From Cohnella sp. SGD-V74 (GTDB taxonomy: Bacteria > Bacillota > Bacilli > Paenibacillales > Paenibacillaceae), in assembly GCF_003001675.1 (NCBI RefSeq), contig NZ_PVYW01000001.1:434001-498000 (forward strand): 64,000 nt of DNA, given 5' to 3'. Shown here piece by piece: positions 55,298 through 64,000 of the stretch. The translations under genes and the position numbers were made by a program. Numbering within the stretch: the stretch's first letter is position 1; each line of letters begins with the position of its first letter. The notes beneath the pieces were generated by a model. That model had not been told where the DNA came from, searched no databases, and saw nothing but the letters and a program-made list of their open reading frames with translations.

Positions 55298-57481
55298 TCA
55301 CTTGATCAGCCGGAAAGGAAGGGCGGAGTTAGTCTGGCTGTTGGGCCCTACGTAGGCGATGAATGCGCCGGCGTCGCTGCTGTGAGTCAGGTCGGAATGG
55401 TAGTAGCGAAGCTGCGGCTCCTCAAGCGCAAACTCGATCTCGCGGCTCTCGCCGGGCTGAAGCACGACTTTGCGGAACGCCTTCAGTTCCTTCACCGGAC
55501 GCACGACTTCTCCAGACAGGTCGCGGACGTACAGTTGGACCGTTTCCTCTCCGGCGACGGCTCCCTTGTTGGTAACCGTAACGGAGATGCGCAGCGGACT
55601 GTCCGGCGTCATCTCATCCGACGATAGCCGCGCGCCGCCATACTCGAAATCCGAGTAGCTCAGACCGAAGCCGAATGGCAGCAGCGGCTCGTTCGGAATG
55701 TCCAAGTATTGAGATACGTACCGGACCTGCGCGTCCGGCGCGCCTTGCGGACGGCCCGTGTTGTAGGCGTTGTAATACACCGGCACTTGGCCGACGCTGT
55801 AAGGGAACGACATCGTCAGACGTCCCGACGGATTGGCGTCCCCGAACAGCAGATCGGCCACCGCATCCCCCGCTTCGGAGCCCGGGAACCACGCTTCCAG
55901 AATCGCGTCCGCTTCGTCGTACACGCCGTGCAAATCCAGCGGGCGGCCGTTGAACAGCACGACGACGGTCGGCTTGCCGAGCGAACGGATGCGGCGAACG
56001 AGCTCAAGCTGAACTTCGGGCAGCCGAATGTCGGCCCGGCAGCCCGCTTCCCCGCTCATGTCCGAATGTTCGCCGAGCGCCAGCACGATCGTGTCGGCTG
56101 CCTGCGCCGCGGTCAAAGCCGCTTGCCATTGCTCCGCCTCGGCCGTCTCGATGCCGCAGCCTTCCGCCACCAGCAGCTCCGTCTCGCCGTCAAGCTTGCT
56201 CCTCATGCCGTCGGCGAGCTTGATCGCGTCCTCCTTCGAGCCCGTCCAAGACCACGGCCCAAGCACGTCTCCACTCGTCGCGAACGGACCGATCAGGGCG
56301 ATTATCCTGTTTTTGTCCAAGGGAAGCACGCCCTCGTTTTTCAGCAGTACGCACGACTTCACGGCCAATTCCCGGGATACGCGGCGATGCTCGTCGCAGA
56401 ACACGACCTCTCGCTCCCGCTGCGGATCGGCCGCGCGGTACGGGTTATTGAACAAGCCGAGCTTCTTCTTGAGCGTCAAAATGCGCAGCACCGCTTCGTC
56501 AATCAGCGACTCTTCGATCTCCTTGCTTCCTACAAGCTCGGAGAGATGCTTCACATAGCAGGAGGTCATCATCTCGATGTCCACTCCCGCCTTCATCGCC
56601 TTCAGCGCCGCTTCCCGTTCGTCCGAGGCGATGCCGTGCGCGATCAACTCCTTCACTGCGCCCCAATCGGATATGAGCACGCCGTCGAAGCCCCACTCTT
56701 CCCGCAGCAGCTTGCGCATCAACTTGGCGTTGCCCGTCGCCGGAATGCCGTCGACCGTGTTGAACGAGGTCATGACCATCTCGCAGCCCTCGTCCAGAGC
56801 AGCTTTATACGCCGGCAAATAGAACTCTCGCATCTGTCGGTCCGACAAGTCGACCGTATTGTAATCGCGACCGGCCTCGGCCGCCCCGTACGCCGCGAAA
56901 TGCTTGACGCAGGCCGCGACCCGATCCGTATCGACGGACAGATCTTCGCCTTGGAAGCCTCGTACGAACACTCGGGCAAATTCCGAATTCAGATAAGGGT
57001 CTTCCCCCGTCGACTCCATCACCCGGCCCCATCTCGGGTCGCGCACGAGATCGACCATCGGAGCGTAGGTGACGTGGACGCCCGAGACGGACGCTTCTTT
57101 GGCCGCAATCTCCGCGCTTCGCTCCGCCAGCTCCAAGTCCCATGAACAACCGATCGCCAGCGGAACCGGAAAAATTGTCTTAAACCCGTGCACGATATCG
57201 GCCATCATCAGCAGCGGAATGCCGTGGCGATTGTTTACCATGTGCGTTCGCTGCACGTTGATCACTTCCTGCGCTCCGGCCATACCGAGCACCGAGCCGG
57301 AATTGCGAACGGTCGTCTCGTCGATGCCGAGCGACGCCATCGGTCCGGTAATCAGCCCCTCATCCTTCGCACCTTCGTAAAAAGGAACCGCTAATTGAAT
57401 CAACTGCGCGATTTTCTCGTCCAACGTCATTTGCCCTGCAAGCGCTTGTAAATCGTGTCTCTTATCGTTCCACTCCGCCAT
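55298..57481 (-). CDS. bglX: GH3 family beta-glucosidase (BglX-like)
   Basis: A 727-residue enzyme with the GH3 layout: an (alpha/beta)8 barrel (ADIVHGFKTIFPVPLAIG; CVKHFAAYG at 192-200), nucleophile Asp272 in GFDGVLISDWGAV, an alpha/beta sandwich domain (VLKNEGVLPLDKN-like; PTVVVLFNGRPLDL), and a C-terminal fibronectin III-like domain (VTNKGAVAGEETVQLYVRDL). It releases terminal beta-glucosyl or related residues. No signal peptide is seen, so it is cytoplasmic and acts on imported oligosaccharides. A LacI-type operator overlaps its upstream region, and the regulator is encoded divergently. Confidence 0.92.
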   Translation of the reverse strand: MAEWNDKRHDLQALAGQMTLDEKIAQLIQLAVPFYEGAKDEGLITGPMASLGIDETTVRNSGSVLGMAGAQEVINVQRTHMVNNRHGIPLLMMADIVHGFKTIFPVPLAIGCSWDLELAERSAEIAAKEASVSGVHVTYAPMVDLVRDPRWGRVMESTGEDPYLNSEFARVFVRGFQGEDLSVDTDRVAACVKHFAAYGAAEAGRDYNTVDLSDRQMREFYLPAYKAALDEGCEMVMTSFNTVDGIPATGNAKLMRKLLREEWGFDGVLISDWGAVKELIAHGIASDEREAALKAMKAGVDIEMMTSCYVKHLSELVGSKEIEESLIDEAVLRILTLKKKLGLFNNPYRAADPQREREVVFCDEHRRVSRELAVKSCVLLKNEGVLPLDKNRIIALIGPFATSGDVLGPWSWTGSKEDAIKLADGMRSKLDGETELLVAEGCGIETAEAEQWQAALTAAQAADTIVLALGEHSDMSGEAGCRADIRLPEVQLELVRRIRSLGKPTVVVLFNGRPLDLHGVYDEADAILEAWFPGSEAGDAVADLLFGDANPSGRLTMSFPYSVGQVPVYYNAYNTGRPQGAPDAQVRYVSQYLDIPNEPLLPFGFGLSYSDFEYGGARLSSDEMTPDSPLRISVTVTNKGAVAGEETVQLYVRDLSGEVVRPVKELKAFRKVVLQPGESREIEFALEEPQLRYYHSDLTHSSDAGAFIAYVGPNSQTNSALPFRLIK

Positions 57482-57504
57482 GTATTCGCAACCTCTCAGA
57501 TGAT

Positions 57505-57520
57505 ATCGAAACGTTTCGAT
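57505..57520. promoter_or_regulatory. LacI-family operator, site 1
   Basis: ATCGAAACGTTTCGAT is a perfect 16-bp palindrome with the central CG expected of LacI-family operators. It lies 24-39 bases upstream of the GH3 gene start. Confidence 0.85.
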
Positions 57521-57614
57521 TCAGTTTCATTTCGATTATAAAACCGCACCAACCGCCCTGTCAAACACTCAATTCGCCCTATTGAATACGATTTCCATAT
57601 CCGGTATAGTTATA

Positions 57615-57629
57615 ATCGAAACGTTTCAC
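57615..57629. promoter_or_regulatory. LacI-family operator, site 2
   Basis: ATCGAAACGTTTCAC repeats site 1 with a weaker right half and lies 25-39 bases before the regulator's TTG start. The two sites, about 110 bp apart, would allow DNA looping or separate control of the two divergent genes. Confidence 0.78.
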
Positions 57630-57653
57630 CCGAAATCGAAGGAGAGAACCTTT

Positions 57654-58634
57654 TTGGCCAGCATTAAGGATATCGCGAAAAAAGCCGGCGTCTCCATCTC
57701 GACCGTCTCGTACGCCCTGAACGGCAGCGACAAGGTCACGAAGGAAACGGCCGCCAAAATATTGAAAATCGCCGAAGAGCTCCATTACGTTCCCCACGCC
57801 GCCGCGCGTTTGCTGAAGAAGCAGCAGTCCAATCTGATCGGCATCTTTCTGACCGATTTCAGCGGCAACTTCTACGGCGATCTGCTGCAAGGAGTCAAAG
57901 AGTATTTGAGCGGCAAAGGGTACGATCTGCTCGTCTGCAGCGGGGAGAAATCGCGACGTCTCATTCCCGAGCGGATGATCGACGGCGCGATTGTGCTTGA
58001 CGTTACGTTCTCCGACAAGGAGCTGCTGCAATATGCGGAAAAAGGGCACAAAACGGTCGTGCTCGACCGCGAGCTGCTTCACCCGAACGTCAGTCAGGTG
58101 CTGCTGGACAACAAAGCCGGCGCGACGCTGGCGATGGAATATTTACTGGAGTTGGGACACGACAAAATCTACGCCGTGACCGGTCCCTCCGGCTCCTATG
58201 ACGCCAACCAGCGCCTCCGCGCCGTCCGCCAGGCCGCCGAACGCGCCCCGCACGCCCAAGTGATCGAGCTTCAGGGCGATTTCGGCAGAGCGTCGGGAGA
58301 GGCGGCCGCCCGCGTGATCGCCGATGAGTACGAGCGGCCTGCCGCCGTATTTTGCCTGAACGACGAGATGGCCGTCGGCGCGTACCGCTGCTTTACGTCG
58401 TACACCGACTTGAAAATCGGCGAGCACATTCACCTGATCGGCTTCGACAATATCGAGCTGGCGCAATTCGCCATCCCCCGTCTGGCCACCATCGATTACT
58501 CGATGCGCAAATGGGGAGCGATCGCCTCCGAGCAACTGCTGAAAATGATCGCCGCCCAGCCCGTCGAAGCCGAAAGAATCTATGTCTCGCTAATCAAAGG
58601 CGAATCCGTCGGTCCCTCTCCCTCCGTCAAATAA
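57654..58634 (+). CDS. LacI family transcriptional regulator
   Basis: A 326-residue repressor: helix-turn-helix and hinge at 1-55 (SIKDIAKKAGVSISTVSYAL, VPHAAARLLKKQQS) and a periplasmic-binding-protein-like effector domain (LIGIFLTDFSGNFYGDLLQG; AVTGPSGSYDANQRLR; LIGFDNIELAQFAIPRLATI). The TTG start at 57654 follows AAGGAGAGAACC; the open frame begins at 57582. It is divergent from the GH3 beta-glucosidase, with two matching operators between, so it should repress both in the absence of a sugar inducer. Confidence 0.94.
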   Translation: MASIKDIAKKAGVSISTVSYALNGSDKVTKETAAKILKIAEELHYVPHAAARLLKKQQSNLIGIFLTDFSGNFYGDLLQGVKEYLSGKGYDLLVCSGEKSRRLIPERMIDGAIVLDVTFSDKELLQYAEKGHKTVVLDRELLHPNVSQVLLDNKAGATLAMEYLLELGHDKIYAVTGPSGSYDANQRLRAVRQAAERAPHAQVIELQGDFGRASGEAAARVIADEYERPAAVFCLNDEMAVGAYRCFTSYTDLKIGEHIHLIGFDNIELAQFAIPRLATIDYSMRKWGAIASEQLLKMIAAQPVEAERIYVSLIKGESVGPSPSVK

Positions 58635-58652
58635 CCTTTCCGAATCGTTCAG

Positions 58653-58685
58653 AAGCGTCGGCCTTGAGCCGGCGTTTCCTTTTTA
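58653..58685 (+). terminator. Intrinsic terminator of the LacI-type gene
   Basis: AAGCGTCGGC pairs with GCCGGCGTTT around a short loop, followed by CCTTTTT. It lies about 19 bases past the stop codon. Confidence 0.82.
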
Positions 58686-58747
58686 TCGGTCAACCGATTT
58701 CCAACCCCATCCAAATTCCTCCTTTACAACGCCGCTTCTCTATGACA

Positions 58748-58773
58748 TGATATGTATCAAGTGATATGTATCA
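58748..58773. promoter_or_regulatory. Paired operator of the TetR-type regulator
   Basis: TGATATGTATCA occurs twice in direct orientation (58748-58759 and 58762-58773), two bases apart, 24-49 bases before the regulator start. Each copy is a near-palindrome (TGATA..TATCA), as expected for cooperative binding of two dimers. Confidence 0.8.
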
Positions 58774-58796
58774 ATCGATTCGCAAGGAGCTGAACC

Positions 58797-59366
58797 ATGC
58801 CTCCGAAAGCCAAGTTTTCCAAGGAAGCGATCGTCGAAGCCGCGCTCGCCATCGCCGACCGCGAAGGGCTGGATGCGATTACGATCCGCAAAATCGCCGA
58901 CGAGCTGGGCAGCTCGATCGCGCCGATCTACGTCAACTTCAAAGATGTCGAAGAGCTGAAGGACGCGGTGCTGGTCCGAATCGTAGATTTGTCGGCAGAG
59001 ATGGCGCGAACGCCGTACAGCCCCGATCCGTTCCTGAACATCGGCATCGCCAGCTTGAAGTTCGCGCGGGAGCATCCCGCATTGTTCCGGGAGCTCGCCG
59101 TCAACAACCATCCCCGCCTGAAGGACGTCCAGACGTCCGTCCAAGACTTGCTCGCGCAGATGAAGCGCAAGCCGGAGCTCGCTCTTTTCTCGGATGAAGA
59201 GTTGATGGGGATCCTGTTCAAAATGCGCGTCTTCCAGCTCGGGCTGTCCGTCATGGACATTAACGGCGCGCTGCCGGGAGCAAGCGAAGAAGCGCTCGCA
59301 GAGCTGCTCCGGCAGACGGGCGAAGATCTGATCGCCGCCGAGCTGGCGCGAAAGCAAGCCAAATGA
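58797..59366 (+). CDS. TetR/AcrR family transcriptional regulator
   Basis: A 189-residue regulator with the N-terminal helix-turn-helix (AIVEAALAIADREGLDAITI, then RKIADELGSSIAPIYVNFKD) and a C-terminal helical part similar to the WHG/TetR_C groups. CAAGGAG precedes ATG 58797 at 9 bases. It is followed at 34 bases by a beta-lactamase-like gene in the same direction, so the pair is probably one transcript controlled by the operator at 58748-58773. Confidence 0.92.
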   Translation: MPPKAKFSKEAIVEAALAIADREGLDAITIRKIADELGSSIAPIYVNFKDVEELKDAVLVRIVDLSAEMARTPYSPDPFLNIGIASLKFAREHPALFRELAVNNHPRLKDVQTSVQDLLAQMKRKPELALFSDEELMGILFKMRVFQLGLSVMDINGALPGASEEALAELLRQTGEDLIAAELARKQAK

Positions 59367-59400
59367 TGAAGCGGCCGCAAAGGCAAAGGGGCGATTATCC

Positions 59401-60489
59401 ATGAATCGTAACGAAGCGCAATCGCATATCGCGGAGCTGTTCGGGCGCACGGTCGACCGTGACCCGCTTATCCGCAACGCTTATTTTCTCGTGGATTCCG
59501 AACGTCTCGGCATTCGGATGAAACTTGCGGGAGGCTCGGTTCCCGCGCACGAAGACCAGCCCTATTACGTCGCCAGCGTCAGCAAGCTGTTCGCTTCGGC
59601 GCTCTGCGGCACGCTCGTCGAGAACGGGATACTCGATTTCGACGATCCGATCTCGGCCCACCTCGACCCCGAGCTGCTCCAGGGGCTCCACCTTTACAAA
59701 GGCCGGGACTACGGGAGCGACATTCGCATCAAACATTTGCTGAACCATGCGTCGGGGTTAAACGACTTTTTCGAGGATAAACCGAAGGGCGAGGCGTCGA
59801 TGCTCGATCTCGTATTCGGGGACGCGCAGCGCGATTGGTCGCCGAGAGCGGTGGTGGAATGGACGAAGACAAGGCTGAAAAACCGCTTTCCGCCGGGCGG
59901 AGGCTTTCACTACTCGGATACGGGCTACCACCTGCTCGGCCTGGCGATGGAGCAAGCGGCGGGCCAGCCGTACCATGAGCTGCTGCGGCAGTATCTGTTC
60001 GAGCCGCTTGGCATGACGCACACCTGGTTCTCGCGTTATTCGGAACCGAGCGAGCCGAGCAGCCATCCGCTCGCGCGACTGTTCCATCGCAACAGGGACG
60101 TGACCGAGCACGGCGGCTTAAGCTTCATGTACGCCGGCGGAGGCGTCGTATCCACGACCGAGGATCAGCTCAAGCTGATGAAGGCGCTGGTTGGACGCAG
60201 TATCTTAAGCGAGAAGACAGTAGAGAAAATGCAAAACGACAGGGGACGGTTTTTTCCCGGCATCGATTACGGTTACGGATTGATGATGATCAAGCCGGCG
60301 TTTCTGCTCATGCCCGGCAGGTACAGCTCGTGGGGCAATATGGGGACGTCCGGCTCGTGGCTGTTCTATCACCCGAAGACGGACGCTTATCTGATCGGCA
60401 GCCTGAACCAGTTCCGCTACAACCGGAAAGGGCTGAGGCTGATGTTCAGGGCGATCGATATTTTGCTTCGCTGCGACGCGCGCGGGTAA
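59401..60489 (+). CDS. Class C beta-lactamase-like serine hydrolase
   Basis: The 362-residue protein carries the SxxK motif SVSK (Ser59, Lys62) and a YxN-like motif YSD (171-173), and shows the family context LLNHASGLNDFF and GMTHTWFSRY. No signal peptide is seen, so it is probably a cytoplasmic esterase or peptidase rather than a secreted antibiotic-resistance enzyme. AAAGGGGCG lies before ATG 59401. Cotranscription with the TetR-type gene suggests induction by a small-molecule ligand. Confidence 0.88.
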   Translation: MNRNEAQSHIAELFGRTVDRDPLIRNAYFLVDSERLGIRMKLAGGSVPAHEDQPYYVASVSKLFASALCGTLVENGILDFDDPISAHLDPELLQGLHLYKGRDYGSDIRIKHLLNHASGLNDFFEDKPKGEASMLDLVFGDAQRDWSPRAVVEWTKTRLKNRFPPGGGFHYSDTGYHLLGLAMEQAAGQPYHELLRQYLFEPLGMTHTWFSRYSEPSEPSSHPLARLFHRNRDVTEHGGLSFMYAGGGVVSTTEDQLKLMKALVGRSILSEKTVEKMQNDRGRFFPGIDYGYGLMMIKPAFLLMPGRYSSWGNMGTSGSWLFYHPKTDAYLIGSLNQFRYNRKGLRLMFRAIDILLRCDARG

Positions 60490-60538
60490 TCCGGCGCCGC
60501 GGATTGCGCCCGGCCGAATCGGCAGGGCGCATCGTCGT

Positions 60539-63361
60539 TTATCGCGTATACTCGAACAAGTAGCTGCCGCTGCCGATCTCGGCGACGATTCCGTCCTCCG
60601 TCTGGCGGGCGGAGATCAGCCCTTCCGCCAGGCGGAGCGCCTTGCCGCCTTCGCGGGCCTCGGACAGATTCGCTCCCGGCAGATGCACGACCGCCGTCGC
60701 GTTCGGCGGCACCGTCACGATCTGCGTCGCCGCCGCGCCGTCCAGACGCCACTCGGATACAATCGTTCCGAGCACCGACTCGTACCGCGCTCCCACCCAG
60801 GTCAGCCCGCAGTCGAAGGCCGGCTTGACGACGATGCGGCCATATCCGGCCTCGCCCTTGTCCAGCCCGGCAATGCGCCGGTACAGCCAGTCGCCGATGC
60901 AGCCGAACGCGTAATGGTTGTACGAGACGTTCGTGACTTTACCGCTGGGCATAATCGCCTGCCACGCTTCCCAGATCGTCGTCGCGCCCTTCTCGACCTC
61001 GTACAGCCAGGAAGGGCACTCCGTCTGATACAGCAGGCGATAGGCGACGTCGCTTCGGCCGTTGTCGCAGAGCACGTCCAGCAGATAAGGCACCGACAGG
61101 AAGCCGGTGTCGAGGCGATTGCCGTTGTCCTCGATCAGGCCGACCAGTTGGTTCAGCACTTTGCCCCTGGCCTCGTCCGGAATCATCTTCATCCGCAGCG
61201 CCAGTACGTAGATGCCCTGGAAATGGGCCTTCAGCCGGCCATCCTCGTTCATATACTCCTCGGCGAACGCCCGCCGCACGTTGCGGTTAAGCTCGGCGTA
61301 CCGGCTCGCGTCCTCCTCCTTGCCCAACAGCTTGGCAATCCGCGACAGCAGCTCGGCCGAATAGGCGAAGAAGCAGGTCGAGACCAGCTCCTTCGTGGCG
61401 AAAGCGCTCTGCATCATATCGACCGTCTGCCCGTCCTTGCTGACGCTCATGCTCGGAATGAGCCAATCCCCGAAGTGGAAGCCGGTATTCCACAAATACT
61501 TTTTCCGCTCGGCGACCGAATCTCTTGAATCTCCTGAACCTGCTAAATGTCCCGCATCTCCCAAAGCCCCCGCACCTTCGGAAGCCGATCTCTCGATATA
61601 ATCGAGCCAGCGAACCATCATCCCGTAATGCTCGGCCAGCACGCCGGTATCCCCGTAATTTTCGTACAAAGTCCACGGCACGATCATGCAGGCGTCGCCC
61701 CAACCGGCGGAAGAGTGAGTCCCCATCGGCGGGAAAATAATGTTCTCGTAGCCTTTCAAATACGGCACGACGATCGGAACTTGGCCGTCCTCCCGCTGCT
61801 CCGCCGCCATGTTGCGCAGCCAGCGGGAGAGGAACGGGTTCACGTCCATATTAAAGCAAGCCGTCGGAGCGAACACCTGAATGTCGCCGGTCCACCCCGC
61901 CCGCTCCCGCTGCGGACAGTCCGTCGGAATCGACAGCAGATTGCCCCGCTGGCTCCAGACGATATTCGCCTGCAGCCGGTTGATCCGCTCGTCCGAGCAG
62001 CTGAAATCCCCAGTTACGCGCAGATCGGAGGACAGGACGACCGCCTCGAAGTCGCCGGCCCGCGGCTCTCCCGGATACCCGGTCACCCTGACGTAACGAA
62101 AGCCGTGGAACGTAAACTTCGGCTCGTACGTCTCTCCCGCCTCGTCTCCGCGCAGCACGTAGACGTCCCTCTGATCCTTGAACCTGCCGCGAATGTTGTT
62201 CAAATAATTGCCCCGCTCGTCCAGCACCTCGCTGTGCTCCAGCACGACCTCCGCTCCGGCCTCTCCCTGCACGCGCATGCGGACTCTTCCGGCGCCGACC
62301 TGGCCGAAATCGACCACCGTCTCGCCCAGCGGCGTGCGAATAATGCGTTCGGCGGCAAGCGTAAGGACGGCCCGCACCGGCTCGCCGTACGCCGCGACCA
62401 GAACGCCGCGATCCCGCTCGACTTCGCGGACGGCGCTCCAATCCCGGTCGTCGTAGCCGGCCGTGCTCCAGCCCGGCTTCTCCAGCCGGGCGTCGTACCT
62501 CTCCCCGATGAACAGGTCGGAGTAGACGTAAGGTCCGAACGAGCTTCTGAAGCCGTCGTCCGACACGACCGTCTGCCGCGAACCGTCCTCGTATTCGATT
62601 TCGAGCTGGAGCAGCAGAGCCAACCGGTTGCCGTATTGGCAGTTGTCGCCCATCAGACCGACGCGTCCCGCGTACCAGCCGTCCGCAAGCGTCGCCCCGA
62701 GCGCATTCGCTCCTTCTTCCACCAACTCCGTCACGTCGTATGTCTGCACCTGCAAATAGCGGTCGTAGGACGTCATCTCCGGAGCCAGCTCCTGATCGCC
62801 GACCCGCCGGCCGTTCAGCTCCAGCTCGTAGATGCCGTGAGCCGTCGCATAGATGCGCGCCCGCCGGACGGCTCCCTTCGCCTCGAACCGCCTGCGCAGC
62901 AGCGGGCAAGGCAGCAGCCGGCCGTAATCGGTCGGCGGCAGCTTCTTCGTCCGGTCGTAGAAGTCGAGCGGCGGCTCCTCGGCCACCGTCGTCTGCTCCG
63001 GCTCGATCCACTTCGCCGACCAATCCTCCGGCCCGAGCAGCCCCATCTCCCACCAGGCCGTCCCGCTCCATTCGGACGCTTCGCCGCGCTCGTCCCACAC
63101 CATGACCTGCCACTCGTATCGGCGCCGCGCGCGCAGCTTGGTCCCTTCGTAAGTATGGCCCGACGAGCTGCCGGACGCCGTCTTCCCCGTATCCCACACG
63201 ACCGTATCGCCGTCCGTCACCCGAATCCGGTACGCGGTCTGGCGCACTCCCCTTCTTGCGGCGCGCAGCTCCCAGCTTAATCTGGGCGCCTCGATGCCAA
63301 GACCGAGCGGATCGACCATGTATTCGCATCTTAAGCCGCTTACGCGAACATTTTCCGGCAT
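60539..63361 (-). CDS. GH78 family alpha-L-rhamnosidase
   Basis: The 940-residue enzyme has the usual Bac_rhamnosid layout: an N-terminal fibronectin-like domain (GLRCEYMVDPLGLGIEAPRL), the beta domains with TSYDRYLQVQTYDVTELVEE, and the (alpha/alpha)6 catalytic barrel with SIPTDCPQRERAGWTGDIQV (general-acid Asp and Glu region) and GTHSSAGWGDACMIVPW, then a C-terminal beta domain. It removes terminal alpha-L-rhamnose from pectin-derived or glycoside substrates. No signal peptide, so it is intracellular. It follows the permease gene at 63374 by 12 bases, in one operon with a sugar importer. Confidence 0.95.
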   Translation of the reverse strand: MPENVRVSGLRCEYMVDPLGLGIEAPRLSWELRAARRGVRQTAYRIRVTDGDTVVWDTGKTASGSSSGHTYEGTKLRARRRYEWQVMVWDERGEASEWSGTAWWEMGLLGPEDWSAKWIEPEQTTVAEEPPLDFYDRTKKLPPTDYGRLLPCPLLRRRFEAKGAVRRARIYATAHGIYELELNGRRVGDQELAPEMTSYDRYLQVQTYDVTELVEEGANALGATLADGWYAGRVGLMGDNCQYGNRLALLLQLEIEYEDGSRQTVVSDDGFRSSFGPYVYSDLFIGERYDARLEKPGWSTAGYDDRDWSAVREVERDRGVLVAAYGEPVRAVLTLAAERIIRTPLGETVVDFGQVGAGRVRMRVQGEAGAEVVLEHSEVLDERGNYLNNIRGRFKDQRDVYVLRGDEAGETYEPKFTFHGFRYVRVTGYPGEPRAGDFEAVVLSSDLRVTGDFSCSDERINRLQANIVWSQRGNLLSIPTDCPQRERAGWTGDIQVFAPTACFNMDVNPFLSRWLRNMAAEQREDGQVPIVVPYLKGYENIIFPPMGTHSSAGWGDACMIVPWTLYENYGDTGVLAEHYGMMVRWLDYIERSASEGAGALGDAGHLAGSGDSRDSVAERKKYLWNTGFHFGDWLIPSMSVSKDGQTVDMMQSAFATKELVSTCFFAYSAELLSRIAKLLGKEEDASRYAELNRNVRRAFAEEYMNEDGRLKAHFQGIYVLALRMKMIPDEARGKVLNQLVGLIEDNGNRLDTGFLSVPYLLDVLCDNGRSDVAYRLLYQTECPSWLYEVEKGATTIWEAWQAIMPSGKVTNVSYNHYAFGCIGDWLYRRIAGLDKGEAGYGRIVVKPAFDCGLTWVGARYESVLGTIVSEWRLDGAAATQIVTVPPNATAVVHLPGANLSEAREGGKALRLAEGLISARQTEDGIVAEIGSGSYLFEYTR

Positions 63362-63373
63362 ATCCGATTCCCC

Positions 63374-64000
63374 CTATCCTTTAACCGCTCCGCTGGCGAT
63401 CCCCTGAATAAAATGCTTCTGCAGCGCCAGGAACAGCGCAATCAGCGGCAGCGATCCGATCACGACGGCGGCGAAAATGAGCACCCAGTTGTTCGTATAC
63501 TCGCTCGTGAACGAGTAGAGCGACAGCGGAATATTGCGCATCGCCTTGCTTTGCAGGAACAGCAGCGGAATGAAGAAGTCGTTCCAAATAAACAGGCTCT
63601 TGATGATGACTACGGTCGACGTGATCGGCTTGACGAGCGGGAACAGAATTTTCCAGAACGTCCGAAACGGACCGCTGCCGTCGATCTGCGCCGACTCCTC
63701 CAGCTCGCGGGGCACCGTCTTGAAGAACGAGACGTACAGGAACACCGCGAACGGAATTCCCGTGGCGATGTACACCGCGATCGCTCCGGGATATTTTCCG
63801 ATCAGATTCAAGCCGTTAAGCAGCTTGTACAGCGGAATCATCGCGAGTTGGAACGGCACCATGATGCCCGCCAGAAAATAGACGTAGAGAGCGCCCGACC
63901 ATCTGTCCGTTCGCCGCGCCAGCGGGTAGGCCGCCATCGAGCTGAAGACGACGATGAGAATAAGAGAAACTCCGGTAATCAAAATGCTGTTCAGAAACGC
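63374..64000 (-). CDS. Carbohydrate ABC transporter permease (MalG type), C-terminal part
   Basis: The frame runs from the right window edge (codon GCG at 64000-63998) to a stop at 63374, giving the last 208 residues. Upstream in-frame sequence FLNSILI joins the recognisable SLILIVVFSSMAAYPLARR segment. The EAA loop is LEESAQIDGSGPFRTFWKIL and the end is QKHFIQGIASGAVKG. The N-terminal 60-80 residues lie outside the window. It should serve an importer for rhamnose-containing sugars, judging from the GH78 gene next to it. Confidence 0.93.
   Translation of the reverse strand, partial: AFLNSILITGVSLILIVVFSSMAAYPLARRTDRWSGALYVYFLAGIMVPFQLAMIPLYKLLNGLNLIGKYPGAIAVYIATGIPFAVFLYVSFFKTVPRELEESAQIDGSGPFRTFWKILFPLVKPITSTVVIIKSLFIWNDFFIPLLFLQSKAMRNIPLSLYSFTSEYTNNWVLIFAAVVIGSLPLIALFLALQKHFIQGIASGAVKG

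Overview
The window reads as chromosomal DNA of a fairly G+C-rich, spore-forming member of the Paenibacillaceae (Cohnella or Paenibacillus type). This is an inference from strong GGAGG ribosome binding sites, frequent TTG/GTG starts, many carbohydrate ABC importers paired with Yes/Lpl-type histidine kinase + AraC-type response regulators, a leucine T-box upstream of leuA, and collagen-like surface proteins with sporulation-type promoter motifs. No rRNA, tRNA, insertion sequence or CRISPR array was seen.

Layout. 1-331: the start of an A+T-rich unknown gene running off the left edge. 528-10056 (minus): sensor kinase, response regulator, two permeases, a binding lipoprotein and a membrane-anchored glycosidase-like protein, forming one sugar uptake and sensing module, with a divergent chemoreceptor at 10283-12247. 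12384-18464 (minus): a GH65 disaccharide phosphorylase / beta-phosphoglucomutase / aldose epimerase operon, then a hydrolase and an M48 membrane protease. 18602-34593: a surface glycoprotein locus. Two proteins share an N-terminal head domain; one carries about 300 collagen triplets, the other a short collagen stalk and a seven-repeat YVTN beta-propeller. Each is followed by a paralogous GT2-TPR glycosyltransferase. Between them lie genes matching the four activities of UDP-2,3-diacetamido-2,3-dideoxyglucuronate synthesis (dehydrogenase, oxidoreductase, aminotransferase, acetyltransferase), two epimerase-like enzymes and a two-domain glycosyltransferase that seems to start at ATT.

34820-37691 (minus): an MFS transporter, a RarD-type transporter and a DedA protein. 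37780-40951 (minus): the most unusual part. A LuxR-type response regulator precedes an unannotated 27-residue peptide gene, an E1/ThiF-like adenylating enzyme with a PqqD/RRE-like N-terminus, and a PqqD-M50 membrane metalloprotease. It looks like a compact RiPP cluster of unusual type. 41456-43894: a YbaK-type deacylase, leuA and its T-box. 43898-47240: regulators, a small oxidoreductase, a 50-bp tandem repeat, a 28-bp perfect palindrome and a TetR/membrane-protein pair.

47488-54951: a second sugar ABC module (lipoprotein, response regulator and kinase on minus; two permeases on plus, separated by a non-coding repeat element). 55298-58634: a GH3 beta-glucosidase and a divergent LacI-type regulator with palindromic operators. 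58797-60489: a TetR-type regulator with a paired operator and a class C beta-lactamase-like hydrolase. 60539-64000 (minus): a GH78 alpha-L-rhamnosidase and the end of another sugar permease. Overall the region serves plant-polysaccharide or oligosaccharide use, plus a probable spore-surface glycoprotein locus and a peptide-modification locus.
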